Shown piece by piece: positions 1 through 10,950 of a DNA stretch of 64,000 bases. The notes under the pieces are model-generated. The model was not told where the DNA came from and did not search any database. It saw only the letters and a list, made by a program, of their open reading frames with translations. The stretch covers positions 124,001-188,000 of the forward strand of contig JASPKZ010007539.1 of NCBI GenBank assembly GCA_030220185.1, read 5' to 3'. A program made the translations under genes and the position numbers. Each line of letters opens with the position of its first letter. Positions within the stretch are counted from its first letter, which is position 1. This DNA is from Diploptera punctata (lineage: Eukaryota > Arthropoda > Insecta > Blattodea > Blaberidae).

Positions 1-1324
1 AATTTCTGCAACTAATATAAAGAATTAAATGTTTACTTATATGAAAGTTATATCAGTGAATGTACACCAAAGATTGATCAATAATGAAATCAAGTTCAAA
101 TGAAGTCTGAATATATTTGATATTGTGACATGCTAAGACGGATATACATAATCTGTACACTGTGTTGAATGTTACCAAGATATTCTACTTTACAGATTAT
201 AACAACTATCAACACACTTTCATAGATTGTTCAGGGATGTTGTATGATTTGTTTTTATATAAGGAACCCACAATATCCAGGGTATTAAAAACATGTTAAT
301 AATGTATTGTCCATGTGTTAGACATGATGTATTACTCGACAATGTTAACTTTCAATGCGTAAAAGCTGTGAACTAAAAGAATGTGCTAAGGGTGAGTAGG
401 GATTGGAGGTAGTAGACCCTTTTCTCTGGTTGCAGTGACAGTGTTTATTATCGTCAGTCGTGTATAGTCAGTTGTCAGTGACAATGTTGAGTGCGAAAGT
501 TACACTCTATATTCACAGTATATACACATTTAAGTCTGCCAAACAGTAGTTGTAAATCAGTGCTGATTTATATTCTCTGTAAGTCACATTATCCAGAAAC
601 CTGTACACATAAAAACTCAGAAGATCTTTCATTAACTTCATCTCCTGTTTCAAGTAGGTCTACCACTTTATTTTGCCACTGATTATACCACTTGTCCAGT
701 TATTCACTTGTACCAACGTGGAAAGAGACACTTTTGTCATCCCATCTTCACCACTAGCACCATTGCTTCCCCTCTCCAGCTAAAAAGTTAACGCGGTCAA
801 GTAATAGCATGCTATTGTCTATTATTTTCGTTCAAAACAATGAAAATATGGGTTCCGTCAGATTTTTACAGTACCTATCTAGCATGATCTATTGCTAATT
901 AATATTTTTAATTTTCTTTGTAAATTATCAGAACATATCTTATCACTAGACCTTGGATTTTTTGGTACTGAAAATCTTATTTTATGTGCCTAAAAAAGTT
1001 TTGATCACATGCAAAATACGAGTAGGTTCTAACAATATATTTAGGCAGATTCAGGTTTACTAATTTTAATACACATTTATAAATTAAAAATATATTATTA
1101 TTTTGAATAACTGATAAAGTATCAAATTTATGAAATTTTATTAAATTAAATATAGTATATTATAGAATAATTATTAAATACTTACTTTTATTCTTGGTTT
1201 AGTGTATTTAAAATTATAAACACAGAAAAATGGTAGGCCTTGTATTATTAAATCCACAGAGCTAAGTATCGTACATACTTTAAAGGGAGACATAAAACAA
1301 AATTAACTCACCTCTTTGTTACAA
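1..1324. other. AT-rich non-coding stretch
   Basis: No coding frame with recognisable similarity and no terminal repeats were seen. The short open frame near 491-682 has no known motif and ordinary AT-rich composition, so it is treated as chance. Confidence 0.6.
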
Positions 1325-1445
1325 ACATCACAGAATATAATTTTTTCCATCCGATGAGAAATGGGGAAACTGATGTATCAACTGTTTAATTAAAGACGAC
1401 TTGGTCGGCAAGATGCAACATTCTTTACAAAATGAAATTAAGAGT
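1325..1445 (-). pseudogene. BED/CGGBP1-like zinc-finger exon relic
   Basis: Read on the minus strand, the segment gives a short stretch like the N-terminal finger of hAT-derived BED or CGGBP1-type proteins. A run ending in FPHFSSDGK is followed, after a one-base slip in a poly-A tract, by FCDVCNKEV. Two cysteines of a C2H2/BED finger are present, and the frame runs into GAG|GTGAGT, which resembles a splice donor. The histidine half of the finger is not found nearby, so this is at best one exon or a transposon scrap. The similarity is from memory and short; it could be coincidental. Confidence 0.3.
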
Positions 1446-3124
1446 TTTGTTTCCAGCCGGTCGATTGCAGCACCCCGCCTAGTGACACACACATGCACAC
1501 CATGAGGGTATTGTCAGAGAATCTGGGAGTTTAACATAGCGTACCATGCATCTGGTTTTCTAAAAGGTCTTCCTGGGCATGTTAATTGTTTTACATGCTT
1601 CTCGCATAAAAACAAGATTTAATAGAAAAATATTTGAAGAACATACTGTTCAACATAATAAAAATTAAAATGTAGATATTTCAATTTCTACAATTAAGTA
1701 AAGACACTTTTATCCAATTTAGTAATAAAATATAGGAATTTCAGGAATATAGGCAAAAATACGTTCTAATGTCAATTTAGGTATTTTTAGGCACTATAAG
1801 ACCATAATTTTTGATCATATAAATATATAAAACATGTAAATACAATTTCATTTTAAGTTATCTCTTAAGGAACAAAATCAACTTTTGCCTAAAATCCAAG
1901 GTTTACTTATTACAGTTCAAAGGAATTTCTTCATGTCTAACATATCAACAACAGAGTACCCTGTAGTAAATCACCAGATACCATGTGTACCTTTCATCAA
2001 AATACTACAACATCATCCCCGAGTAATCTGTGAGAGTTTGTCGACAGAGTTCTATTCCATTCTAAATTGTTATAAAAAAATAATATTTTTGGTATTCTAT
2101 ACAGCTAATATATAAATGCACATCATTTTGAACTTAAAATTATACATATTAAGTATATTAAATTAATACTGGTATAAAATAAAAATTTCATGCAATATAA
2201 TTTTAATTTTCTTCAATAATTGATTCTTAATTATCATATAACGTTTTAGCAACAAATGTCATTTTGATATTTTCACCTCTTAAATGAGGCTAGTATTGGA
2301 TGAGTTTAATTATTTCTAAATACAATGTTATGAACAGAAACTTTTACAGCTGGTTACAAAATAATTTGCTAAATATAATATTTTCCAATTTCTTGTAAGC
2401 ATAAATTACACAATTCATAAAAATAATTTTTGTAATCAACTTAGAAAATTGTTGTATATTCTGCAACTCCCAGACACTGTTAATCTTAGGTGAGTTAAAA
2501 TTTCATAGTGAATAGAAAATAAAAGTACATGTCATTAATTTATGAGAAAAAAATTATTTAGAAATAAAATGCCACAATATTTTCGCTCAAGCATCATTAT
2601 TACCCAGATTCACAATTAATTTAAGAATTTATCTGCAATTTAGCATCCAACAAAAGATAAGAATTCTTGTTCAAGGGAGATTCCATGAATATGTCATACC
2701 GAGGTGAAAATTTTGAAATTGGCATAGAAAAAATTTTGTTGATGGAATATATATCTTTAAAGATAAAAAGATAAATTTGTTTGATTCTATAAGAGAATGT
2801 TTCAAATACATATTATTTTAATAAAGAATTAGTGGTAGAACTTGTCATATCACAAACATGTAAAAATGTGCAACATTTTACGAATGTGTTGTTTAATGAT
2901 TTGGTCACATTATTTTGATTTATGTCACAACCTTTTTCTGTTAAACCATACTTCCATCCTTTTTAGTCATAAATGCAATAATATTAATTGCATTCTAATG
3001 TTCTACATACTTAAATGTGCTTTATAATTGTTAACTGTATGCTATGGTCAGTCAATTAGGGAATATTAAGTAATTTTTGTAAAGTCATTATTATCCCTAC
3101 TAGAGTCCCATGACTCCCTTTATG
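1446..3124. other. AT-rich non-coding stretch
   Basis: No gene or repeat could be assigned. Open frames at 1885-2115 and 2842-3027 are short, lysine/isoleucine-rich and without motifs. Confidence 0.55.
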
Positions 3125-3401
3125 GTATCTTTACCTGGTCGTGGTGGAGGGGCTTGCATGTTTAAATGACCCTGAGAGCTATGTCAGTGGTAGAATTGTT
3201 TCTGAAAGGGTTACTCATGCTGGACCGGTCAAAGGCAATAAGCCAGATGAAAAAAGTGCCTTGGTCAAAAGAGTGACGATTTTTCAAAGTTAAAATACAA
3301 TTGTCAAGAAATGCGGACATAGGTTCAACTGGGGTAACAATTTCCCGAGGTAAAATAGTCCCCTATTAGTTTCTCAGGGCAGGGACTACTTCACGGAATC
3401 T

Positions 3402-4536
3402 ATGCCAAAAGCTCAAACACAGGGACATGTTTTAGGAACATGGAATGTTAGGACATTATATGGTTGTGGGACACTAGACATATTAACACAGAAACTAGAT
3501 AAATCACCTTTAGATATATTCGCTTTACGGACGTTAGATGGCCAAGAGAAGATAGTCAGGAAACAGGAAGCTTTGCATTATACTATGGGGTGCAGCAAAA
3601 CCTAAATATGGAACGAATTTTAGTCTGAAGGAGAATCCTCTCCACTATCCCAGATATTAAATTTGTCAGTGATAGGATATAATACTGATTCTAAAGGGTA
3701 AACAACATGATTCTGTAATTGTAAATGTATATGGTACCACAGAAGATAAGGATGACAATCTTAAGGATAAGTTCTATGTAGAATTATAATGTGTATTTGA
3801 TACTCTTTCACAATATCATATGTACAATATATTTTATAAACTTACTAATTGTACCTAAGGAATATTTATAAATTGGTCTTTGGAGATTTTAATGCAAAAG
3901 TGGGATGGGAAGATATATTCAGCCCAACAACAGGCAATCCAGTTTTCAAGACGGTAGTAATGACAATGGGGTTAGATCAGTCACTTAAACCACGTCAAAG
4001 AATCTTATAGTTAAGAGCACAACATATTCATAAATATATCTGGACGTCTCCAGATGGTGAAACTCAAAACCAGAGAGATAATGTATTTGTGAACAAATGC
4101 TGGCACAGTAGCATCATCAATGTTAGAAGAGATATAACATTGAAAATCAGAGAATGATTGTCGCTTATGAGAGGAACAAACACTAAAAATGATTCTGAAA
4201 AATTTGAATTAAAAATTTTAAGAAGTGATGAAATGCCAGATCAAAATTGCTAGTATGTTTGAAATACTGGAATTTTCAGATGAGGATGTGACAATCGAAG
4301 AAGAGACTGATATAAAATAAAGAATGGGTGGCTATAAGAGATACTATTAAATTGTCAGCATCAGAAAATAAAGGTTATTTAAAAAGGAGCAAAACAAAAC
4401 ATGGATTGATGGGGAATGTGCTGACATTATGAAGAAAAGAAAGCTAGCAAAAATTAATTGGTTACATGAGCCAAACAAAGTAAATTTACAACAATTGGGT
4501 AGCATTAGATCAGAAACCACTAGGTTATTAAAGGCT
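3402..4536 (+). pseudogene. RTE LINE endonuclease and linker relic
   Basis: The first part reads VLGTWNVRTLYGCGTLDI, matching the start of the APE-type endonuclease of RTE LINEs, including the asparagine of the WNV motif. Upstream, at about 3133-3160, is the leader phrase CCTGGTCGTGGTGGAGGGG typical of these elements (recollection). Around 3890-3950 a frame-shifted remnant of the GDFNAKVGWE segment is visible. At 4429-4530 the linker reads MKKRKLAKINWL and then SIRSETTRLL. Many frameshifts and stops make it non-functional. The coding similarity stops abruptly near 4536, where the composite repeat begins. Confidence 0.7.
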
Positions 4537-4671
4537 ATAAATAATAGTTTAAAAATACTAAAAAACACACTTCATCAAAAAGCCGAACAAAAAATGAAAA
4601 ATAATTTTAATTTCCAACATGCTTGGGATAAAATAGAAGTGGTCAACAAAAAATCATCTCCAACACATCTA

Positions 4672-6168
4672 CACTAGTGTCCAAAATTAAAGCATCAATC
4701 TGAAATTTCATCTTTGTGGGTTTATTTTGCCAGAAAATAGTATAAACAAGTGATACAAAAGTATAAACAACCAGAAGAATAAAGAAAGTAAACTGCAACT
4801 TTCGTGCATACCAGTAAAACAAAATGCCCTTTTTTTTTCAAAATTAGTGAATATCAAACACATCCAGAAAACAGGTTAGTGTGTTCAGTATTGGGTGTGA
4901 CCACCTCTGGCAGCAATACAGGGTTCACAATGGCGTGGCATGCTGCGAATAATGTCATCAATCTCAGTTTGAGGCAATAATGCCCATTCTTCCTGCAGAG
5001 CACCTCGCAAGGCCTGGTGAATGGTTGGTGGATGTTCACGTGAAGCAACTCGTCTCCCTAGTGCATCCCAGACATGCTCTATAGGATTCAAATCGGGAGA
5101 GCGAGCAGGCCAATCCATGCGTGCAATATCTTCAGTTTCCAGGAACTCATCAACCATCTGTGCTCTATGAGGACAAGCATTATCATCATCAGTAAGAAGT
5201 CTGGGCCCACAGCACCACAAAACAACCACACGTGAGGTGCCAAGATCTTGTCAAGATACCTGACAGCAGTAAACCTTGTAGATGTACCCGTACAATTTTA
5301 TGAAGAGGTGTTCGAGTAGTAAACAGAATTAATGCCCACACCATTATTGAGCCACCTCCAAATTGGTCTCTTTCCACAATTTTTGAGTCTCGAAATCATG
5401 TTCCAAGTTCTCTCCAGATGCAAATTCGTCGAAAATCATTTACAAGACTAAATCTGGACTCGTCTGTGAAGAGAAGATTGACCCATTGTTCGATCGTCCG
5501 GTTGGCATGTTGATGATTCCACTCCAGATGGTTTCTTCTCTGAATACGCATCAGGGATACACATACCGCAGGTCTCTGACAATAAAGGCCTCTCTGCCGA
5601 AGCCGTCTGTACACTGTTTGCCTCAATACAACTGTTCCAGTGGATGCTGTGAGGTCAGATGCCAATTGTCATGCAGTTCTACAGCGGTACCGTCTTGCCA
5701 TTAGAGCCAAATAACAGTCCTCTCTTTCCATAGTCACTCTTGGTCGTCCTTGCCCTGATCTTCGGGATATATTTTCGGACTCTAAAAACTGTTGCCACAT
5801 CCGAGAAACAACAGAACGATTCACATTAAGCCATCTGGCAACATCAGCTTGACTCTGTCCTGTTTCCATTCTTCCTATGGTACTCCAACAAAGAGAATCT
5901 TCTAGGCGGCTTCTCTGTGCCATACTCTACCTGCAGTAAATGTTTACACAGCAAATGTTGATGTTGGACTAAGCAATAAACACTGTTCTGCAGTGCCTGT
6001 TTCATAGGTGCACTGATGTCATCGTTTGCATAGTTGTAAGATGGCTGGAATGCCATCTGCTGTTCAGAACAGGACACTGACATATGTTTACATTTTATAT
6101 GAATGTATAGTGAATTAGACATAGGAAGGAGAAATGCCAGTTTGTTGCTTTAATTTTGGACACTAGTG
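4672..6168 (-). mobile_element. Tc1-like DNA transposon with TIRs and TA duplication
   Basis: The element is 1,497 bp. Its terminal inverted repeats begin CACTAGTGTCCAAAATTAAA at 4672 and are matched in reverse complement ending at 6168, for about 22-23 bp. The dinucleotide TA flanks both sides (4670-4671 and 6169-6170). The flanks join into the sequence seen without insertion in the other two composite repeat copies, near 12861 and 25070, which provides empty sites. It encodes a minus-strand DD34E transposase with few lesions, so it is relatively recent compared with the surrounding LINE. Confidence 0.93.
4885..5923 (-). pseudogene. Tc1-like DD34E transposase, broken
   Basis: The gene starts at 5923 (MAQRSRLEDS), with a paired helix-turn-helix region that includes SQADVARWLNVNRSVVSRMW. 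The catalytic core follows: first aspartate in LLFTDESRFSL, second in the TDDDNACPHRA segment, and the glutamate in SPDLNPIEHVWD, with 34-type spacing. Two in-frame stops are visible (near 5669 and 5396), and one frameshift lies near 5225, after which the frame continues to 4885. The total length, about 345 codons, is normal for the family. Tc1 transposases act in the nucleus, cutting at the TIRs and joining at TA. This copy cannot make a full protein. Confidence 0.92.
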
Positions 6169-6888
6169 TAGAATAAAACTAGAGTTATCTACAAAAAAAA
6201 AACAATTTTACCACCATAAGCATGGGGTACTTTTTATGGTTTTTAAGTTTTCTTCTTATAGACTTTACTTTTACCAATATCTGTTTATTATCAAATATAT
6301 TAATTGATAAAGAGCACCCCACGCTTTTAATGGTAATTTTTTTTTGTAGATAACTCTAGTTTTATACTACATGTGTTGGAGATGATTTTTTTTGTTGACC
6401 ACTTTAATTTTATCCCAAGCGTGTTGGAAATTAAAATTATTTTTAATATTTTAGTTCGGTTTTCTAATAAAGCATGTTGTTTTAGTTTTTTAAACTATTA
6501 TTTATTTTTTATTTTGGGTTTCTAATAAAGCATGTTTTAGTTTTTTTTTAAACTATTGTTAATTTTTTTCATCTTTAGTTTAATTGATTGTCATAAACTG
6601 GAATCCCATGAAAATTTAATTGCTTACGATATTTTTAGTGTCTAGGCATGAATATAATTATATTTTTTTAATTATTATTATTTAACATTATAATAATATT
6701 TTTGAATATTTTAATATAGATAAATTGTTACAGTTAATCGTATCCTCATATTTTTCTGGATAAATTACAATGTGGTAAGTTTACAAAATTCTCATTAATC
6801 TTTTACAGAATAAGATAAAAATGTAAATATCTTTAAATTTGATACTATTGTAGTGTGAGCTAAAAGTAATACTCTCCTAAAAATGAAA

Positions 6889-6986
6889 TCCTCTGGGCCA
6901 GATTTGAACCAGTGACGCTAGGGATTACTGAAATTACATACCGACTACAGTCCAGCACGCCACTGTACCAACGGAGCTACCAGAGG
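6889..6986 (-). tRNA. tRNA-Tyr(GTA)-like module with intron
   Basis: Read on the minus strand, it opens CCTCTGG and closes CCAGAGG plus an A discriminator, giving a perfect 7-bp acceptor stem. The anticodon arm reads GGACTGTAG, then about 18-20 extra bases, then AATCC, which is the layout of an intron-bearing tRNA-Tyr gene with anticodon GTA. Box B is GGTTCAAATC. The D-stem is damaged (GCTC no longer pairs well), so it is probably a pseudogene or SINE promoter rather than a working tRNA. Related modules lie at 13290-13375 and 24711-24795. Confidence 0.6.
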
Positions 6987-7236
6987 TTATGCGATAAATT
7001 ACAATATTTAATTTCTTACAACGATGGACTAAAAAGTCGATAAGTATCCACACAACCTATTACATATTATTTTTCAAATTATTGTATTGTCCCATTGGAC
7101 CTTCACAAGTATTAACAAGTTTTCTAAGCTCGAATCAGCCAATGTTGTTTAAGTGGGTGAAAAATGTGGTGGAATGATTCCTTTATATAGATAAGATACA
7201 GGTCATGCTACCACTCAAAGCGCTGTATAAAAAAAA

Positions 7237-7516
7237 GAGCGGTCGTAATTGAGAGAGGAAGGAATACCACCGCAGCAGGCACAAAAAAGAAACTTTGTTT
7301 ATCTCAGAAAGAAAACATATGTTGATTCTGGTAGGTATTTTTCTACAGAAATTCAAATATGAGTATCGGTTTGGTTGCTCCCACACACAAGGTTTCCGAG
7401 AGACACAGGGCGACAGGCATTTATAATTTCAAACACTTTAATATTTTCTACATTCGTAACTACACAATATTCGAACATTCAGACTCACCTAGAAAGTAAG
7501 AAATGACGATTTTCTG
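7237..7516. other. Unassigned sequence between repeat and gene relic
   Basis: No motif was recognised. A 67-codon open frame at 7183-7386 on the minus strand overlaps the repeat end and has no known features. Confidence 0.5.
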
Positions 7517-7639
7517 CTATATTTCCACCTGTGGAGCATCCCTCTTGATGGTCCAAGAATAATTGGCCAGCATATTAGGATTCCATTTGCCTTGATATCT
7601 CTTTTCCATAGTTGAAATCTCCTGATGAAAGTATTCCCC
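7517..7639 (-). pseudogene. C-terminal scrap of a repeated uncharacterised arthropod gene
   Basis: The minus strand gives a clean 40-codon frame containing FHQEISTMEKRYQGKW and NMLANYSWTIKRDAPQ, ending at a TAG at 7517. The same C-terminal motif occurs in degraded form in the larger relic at 47124-49106 (FHQDILEMEKRN). The family is recalled as a multicopy arthropod gene of unknown function. Only the C-terminus is present here, and upstream sequence (7640-7839) does not continue it. It lies between the composite repeat and the resumption of LINE copy A. Confidence 0.7.
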
Positions 7640-7839
7640 CGTTTTATTTTACAATAGACAAATGGACAAAAAAATGTTTATTAAAAAATAATTATTTAAA
7701 TCCATTAATTGAAATTAAAAAAATTATGGGTGGTGGAGAATTTCCAAATACATATTTGAAAACACGATAAAAAAACTGCATTAAGTACAACTATTGGTAC
7801 TCATGAGACAAAAATCATGTTAACCAGTGTAATGATCTT
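7640..7839. other. AT-rich filler, unassigned
   Basis: Nothing was recognised. It precedes the point where LINE copy A similarity resumes. Confidence 0.5.
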
Positions 7840-8192
7840 GAAATGAATGCAAAAAAAAAATAGGAACATCAGAGAATTATATTAGGGAATTAGCATAAAG
7901 AAGAAAGGGTTTCAGGCTAGAACAAACATAAGTAGGAATGAAAATGGGGATACGATTGCAGATTCCAGGAGTTTATTATATTGATGGAAAAGTTAATTTA
8001 ATCACTTAACCATCTATGAAATGTGCATGCAGAACAGATATTGAAGAGGATGATTTACAGACATCAGTAATATCAGTAACAGAATCAGATACATTCAAGA
8101 TTGACATGACGATAGAAAAATGCAGATGAATAAAGCTTCAGGTTCAAATGGGATGCCAGCTGAACTGATAAATTCAGGGGGGATAGAAAATG
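7840..8192 (+). pseudogene. RTE LINE copy A, linker to RT N-terminus
   Basis: Frame-shifted but recognisable phrases typical of this LINE class follow in order: NIREL, KKGFQARTNISRNENGD, IADSRS, then MNKASGSNGMPAELINSGG, which is the segment just before RT motif 1. The similarity stops at about 8192, where an antisense SINE fragment begins, and resumes at about 10504. Confidence 0.72.
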
Positions 8193-8287
8193 CCAATATA
8201 GGGGTAACATGTGATCAATATATAAGGTACCACAGCCATTATAGCAGGTTTTCTCAATGTGGAGCCACTGTTTATTGTAGCCATTGT
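8193..8287 (-). repeat. SINE (family 1) 3' fragment, antisense
   Basis: It matches the 3' half of the tRNA-derived SINE best seen at 47491-47836. It is almost identical to 16525-16603, and in both places it runs directly into the same LTR sequence. The shared SINE/LTR junction shows that this segment was copied together with the LTR. Confidence 0.75.
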
Positions 8288-8373
8288 TATGTAAATATGG
8301 GTCATTAGTGTATAGTTGGTTAAAAGGTTTAATATTTATTGGTTTTGGTACTTAACCCTAGAACTACAACGTG

Positions 8374-8389
8374 GGGTCATGGATGACCC
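8374..8389. promoter_or_regulatory. Inverted GGGTCA-N4-TGACCC motif
   Basis: It is a perfect inverted hexamer pair with a 4-base spacer. Two further copies lie at 8533-8548 and 9979-9994, near both ends of the same piggyBac. Binding by transposase is the simple reading; nuclear-receptor half-site resemblance is noted but unsupported. Confidence 0.5.
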
Positions 8390-8624
8390 GGCAAATACTA
8401 ATTTCATTATGCACATGAAATGCTAAGGTAAAGAAAGCTGTCATTTCTAGTACCTTCGGTGCTTGATGAGTTCTTAGAAGGAGTGGTTGTATTATTTTGC
8501 CCTCCTATTTATAATCAGATTTATAGGCTTTTGGGTCACATATGACCCCACATTGTGGTTAGAGTATAGTATTTTATAATATTAGCTTTTTGTAGGATAG
8601 TGATCTATAAGGAAATTAAACCGT

Positions 8625-9650
8625 TATGGTGGAGCATAAATGTCAATTGACTGAAAAAGAAGCTGCATGTATGTTGGATGCAGATAAATAGTTTAGTAGC
8701 AGGGAATTTTCAGATCTTGAAAAATTAGTGAGTGAGGATGAGAATGATACTGAGGCAGTAGAGGAGATGAGAAAAGATTTGATGTGGACTCTGAGGATAT
8801 ATTAAATACTAGTAAGAAAGTAATTTATAGCTAAAATGGAAGTAAATTGTTCAACAAACCTTTTCATGCTAAGATAAGCAGGAAGCTTCAGAAAAATATA
8901 GTGAATCAATTCCCTTGGTCAAAAAGTGTAGATAGAGATACGGAAAAAAATGACGAGAAAGGATATTTTTAATTTTTATTCTTCCCTGACTCTAGTGTGG
9001 AGAAAATTGAAGCTCACACAAATGATGAAATAGAGAAAAAAACTCACTTTAAGTCTGATCAGCATTACCTAATACTAACTAACAAGGCTGAAATACCTGC
9101 CTTGATTGGTTCGTTATATTTACTTGATTCTCTTCTATAATGGAACGAAGGGAGGAGTTGATCAGTTTGATTAGCTTTCTCATTCAATGACTGCAGCCGG
9201 GAAAACTAGAAGATGGTCCTTAAGAATTTTCTATGGAATGTAGGATGCAGTAACAATAAATGCACATGTAATATTTAGATACAATTCTAAACATAGAAAA
9301 TAGATCAAGCGCTCAGACTTCCTAAAAAGTATTTCCCTAGAACCATGTGAAAAATATACGAGGCCCACAATAGTAAACAGAGACTTCCAAGGCAACTAAG
9401 GAGTAACATTCGCTAAGTACTTGGTTGTAAAGTGGAGTAAATTCAAATCACATCACCAGTTGGATGATGTGCCTTCTGTCCTCGAACAAAGGACCGGAAA
9501 CATGTAGCATGTTGCTGTTTCTACTTAAGAAGTCTGTGTGCAGGACACAGAAATAATGTTTGTGAAGATTGCAAGCAGTAAGACATTAATTTCAAGAAGT
9601 ACAAAAATGTGTAATATCAAAAGTGAGAAAAATCATATTTTTTTAATAAC
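8625..9650 (+). pseudogene. piggyBac transposase, internally deleted
   Basis: The N-terminal part begins near 8625 and reads TEKEAACMLDADK, then FSDLEKLVSEDENDTE, the acidic start usual for these transposases. After a segment with HTNDEIEKK the frame jumps to the C-terminal part: GVDQFD, MTAAGKTRRWSLRIFYGM, DAVTINAHVIFRYNS and RSDFLKSISLEPCEKY. The third catalytic aspartate lies in the GVDQFD motif. The central region with the first two aspartates is missing, there are several stops and shifts, and the Cys-rich tail is degraded. It would depend on another copy for mobility. Confidence 0.85.
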
Positions 9651-10503
9651 AGAACTGAGTTGAAAATAATGTTTGATATTAACATTTTTATTTCTTCTTT
9701 CTATGACTTCATGGACTAATACATGTGTTATTTATTCATTGCCACATAAATAATGTGAAAAAGTAATCAACAAACTGTAAAAAATTTGAATAGAATATGT
9801 TTAATATCGAAACAAAAACAAAAAAACCATGTTTTTAAGTACAGTGACCTATAAATCACATTGTTTCACATTGTGATTCATTATTCATTTTTAAACTTAA
9901 CGTATACAGATATAAGTTGTTTGATTATGTTAGGTTAAATAAAAATAATTCAATGTCTTAAAATAATTATTTAATTTAGGGTCACGGGTGACCCCATGTT
10001 GTGGTTTTCTCTCCAAGATGTACACAATGTGGTTCTAGGGTTAATTATGAAAATTGGACGATTGATAATGATGTAATAGGTAAAGATTACTGGTAGTTAG
10101 GTGATTGGAGTTGATAATTCAGGATTAGTTGGAATGTCGAAGTCTTGTAGCTGTTGGAATTAAAATACGAAGTTCGTAGAAACAAAAACAAAGTGTTGCA
10201 CTAATTTTTCAACTTATATATGTCCTACCTGGGCAAATATGAAGATACAAAAGCGTCCAATTATTCCCAGCAGGCAATTATTATGGGGCCTAAATCCAAT
10301 TACAACCTAATCAAGATTATGGGCATGTTTCATCCCATATGTACTAATAAGGCAATGCATCATTATTCCTAAGCCTGAGACACGAGTCTGGTATGTGCAC
10401 ATCTCTTAAAATTACTAACACCCTTATTTTTTCTTCACAGGGATGAATATCTGGCTTTTAGTCTGGTTTATAAATTTATGAAGTTTATACACTTGAAGTT
10501 AAA

Positions 10504-10950
10504 GGGTCAAGATATGTCGGTTGATTAGTATGATTTGGAAAAAAGAGGATCTTCCAAATTAATGGAAGGAATCAATTATCGTACCAATAAGAAAGGATGT
10601 AAAATGGATTGCAATAATTACAGGGCATCTCATTACTGTCAGCTTCATACAAAATTCTAACAAATATATTAGCAGACTTAATCCCTACATTGATGACAAA
10701 AATAGGAGATCAATTTTTTTTTGAAGAGACAGGTATACAACAGATCAGATATTTAGTATGAGACAGATTTTAGGAAAGAAATGGGAAAATAATGTCACTG
10801 TGCAGACTTCAAAAAGGCATACGATTCAATTAAGAGGGAGAAGTTATACAGTTTCCTCCTGGAGTTTGGAATTCCTAAAACGTTAGACTTATTCAAATGA
10901 ATTTAAATGGTACAAAGAGTAAGATGCATGTAGGTAAACAGTTAACAGAT
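10504..10950 (+). pseudogene. RTE LINE copy A, RT palm part 1
   Basis: Phrases of the RT fingers/palm occur in order: IWKKEDLPN, WKESIIVPIRK, NPYIDD, TTDQIFSMRQILGKKWENN, then frame-shifted FKKAYDSIKREKLY. Nucleotide similarity to the LINE at 19050 is strong from about 10818 on. It is interrupted at 10950 by a foldback element and continues at 11265. Confidence 0.8.

Larger units (their letters stand above)
4537..7236 (+). mobile_element. Composite foldback/tRNA-Tyr repeat, copy 1
   Basis: This is one of three copies in the window (others 12738-13947 and 24453-25410, the last inverted). Each has the same order: a foldback module whose two arms both end in sequence like GCTTTATTAGAAAACCGAAC, an AT-rich spacer, an antisense tRNA-Tyr-like module, and a tail ending near CAAGCTAATATAAAGCGTG. 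In this copy the left arm carries a Tc1 element (4672-6168), and the tail end is degenerate near 7200-7236. The tail resembles 3' ends of RTE-mobilised elements (recollection), suggesting a SINE-like route for part of the unit. No protein is encoded by the repeat itself. Confidence 0.65.
8356..10040 (+). mobile_element. piggyBac transposon with TTAA duplication
   Basis: The ends are CCCTAGAAC... and ...GTTCTAGGG, with TTAA at 8352-8355 and 10041-10044. This matches the piggyBac hallmark of TTAA target sites and CCCTAG ends. The paralogous LTR at 16604-17232 has a single TTAA (16672-16675) at the equivalent position, giving an empty site. The 1,685-bp length is too short for a complete transposase, and the gene inside is internally deleted. 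Three inverted GGGTCA-N4-TGACCC motifs lie near the ends (8374-8389, 8533-8548, 9979-9994). Confidence 0.93.
8288..10503 (-). repeat. Truncated LTR fragment split by a piggyBac
   Basis: The pieces 8288-8355 and 10041-10503 match the LTRs at 16604-17232 and 28921-29462 and become continuous when the piggyBac (8356-10040) is removed. The fragment lacks the outer roughly 100-150 bp at the high-coordinate side, ending near AGTTAAAGGGTC. It is therefore neither a complete solo LTR nor a full element. Confidence 0.75.

Noticed and set aside
8120..8308. 62-codon frame read as a single small gene
   Set aside because: Its first half is LINE RT sequence and the second half is antisense SINE and LTR; the frame spans unrelated elements.
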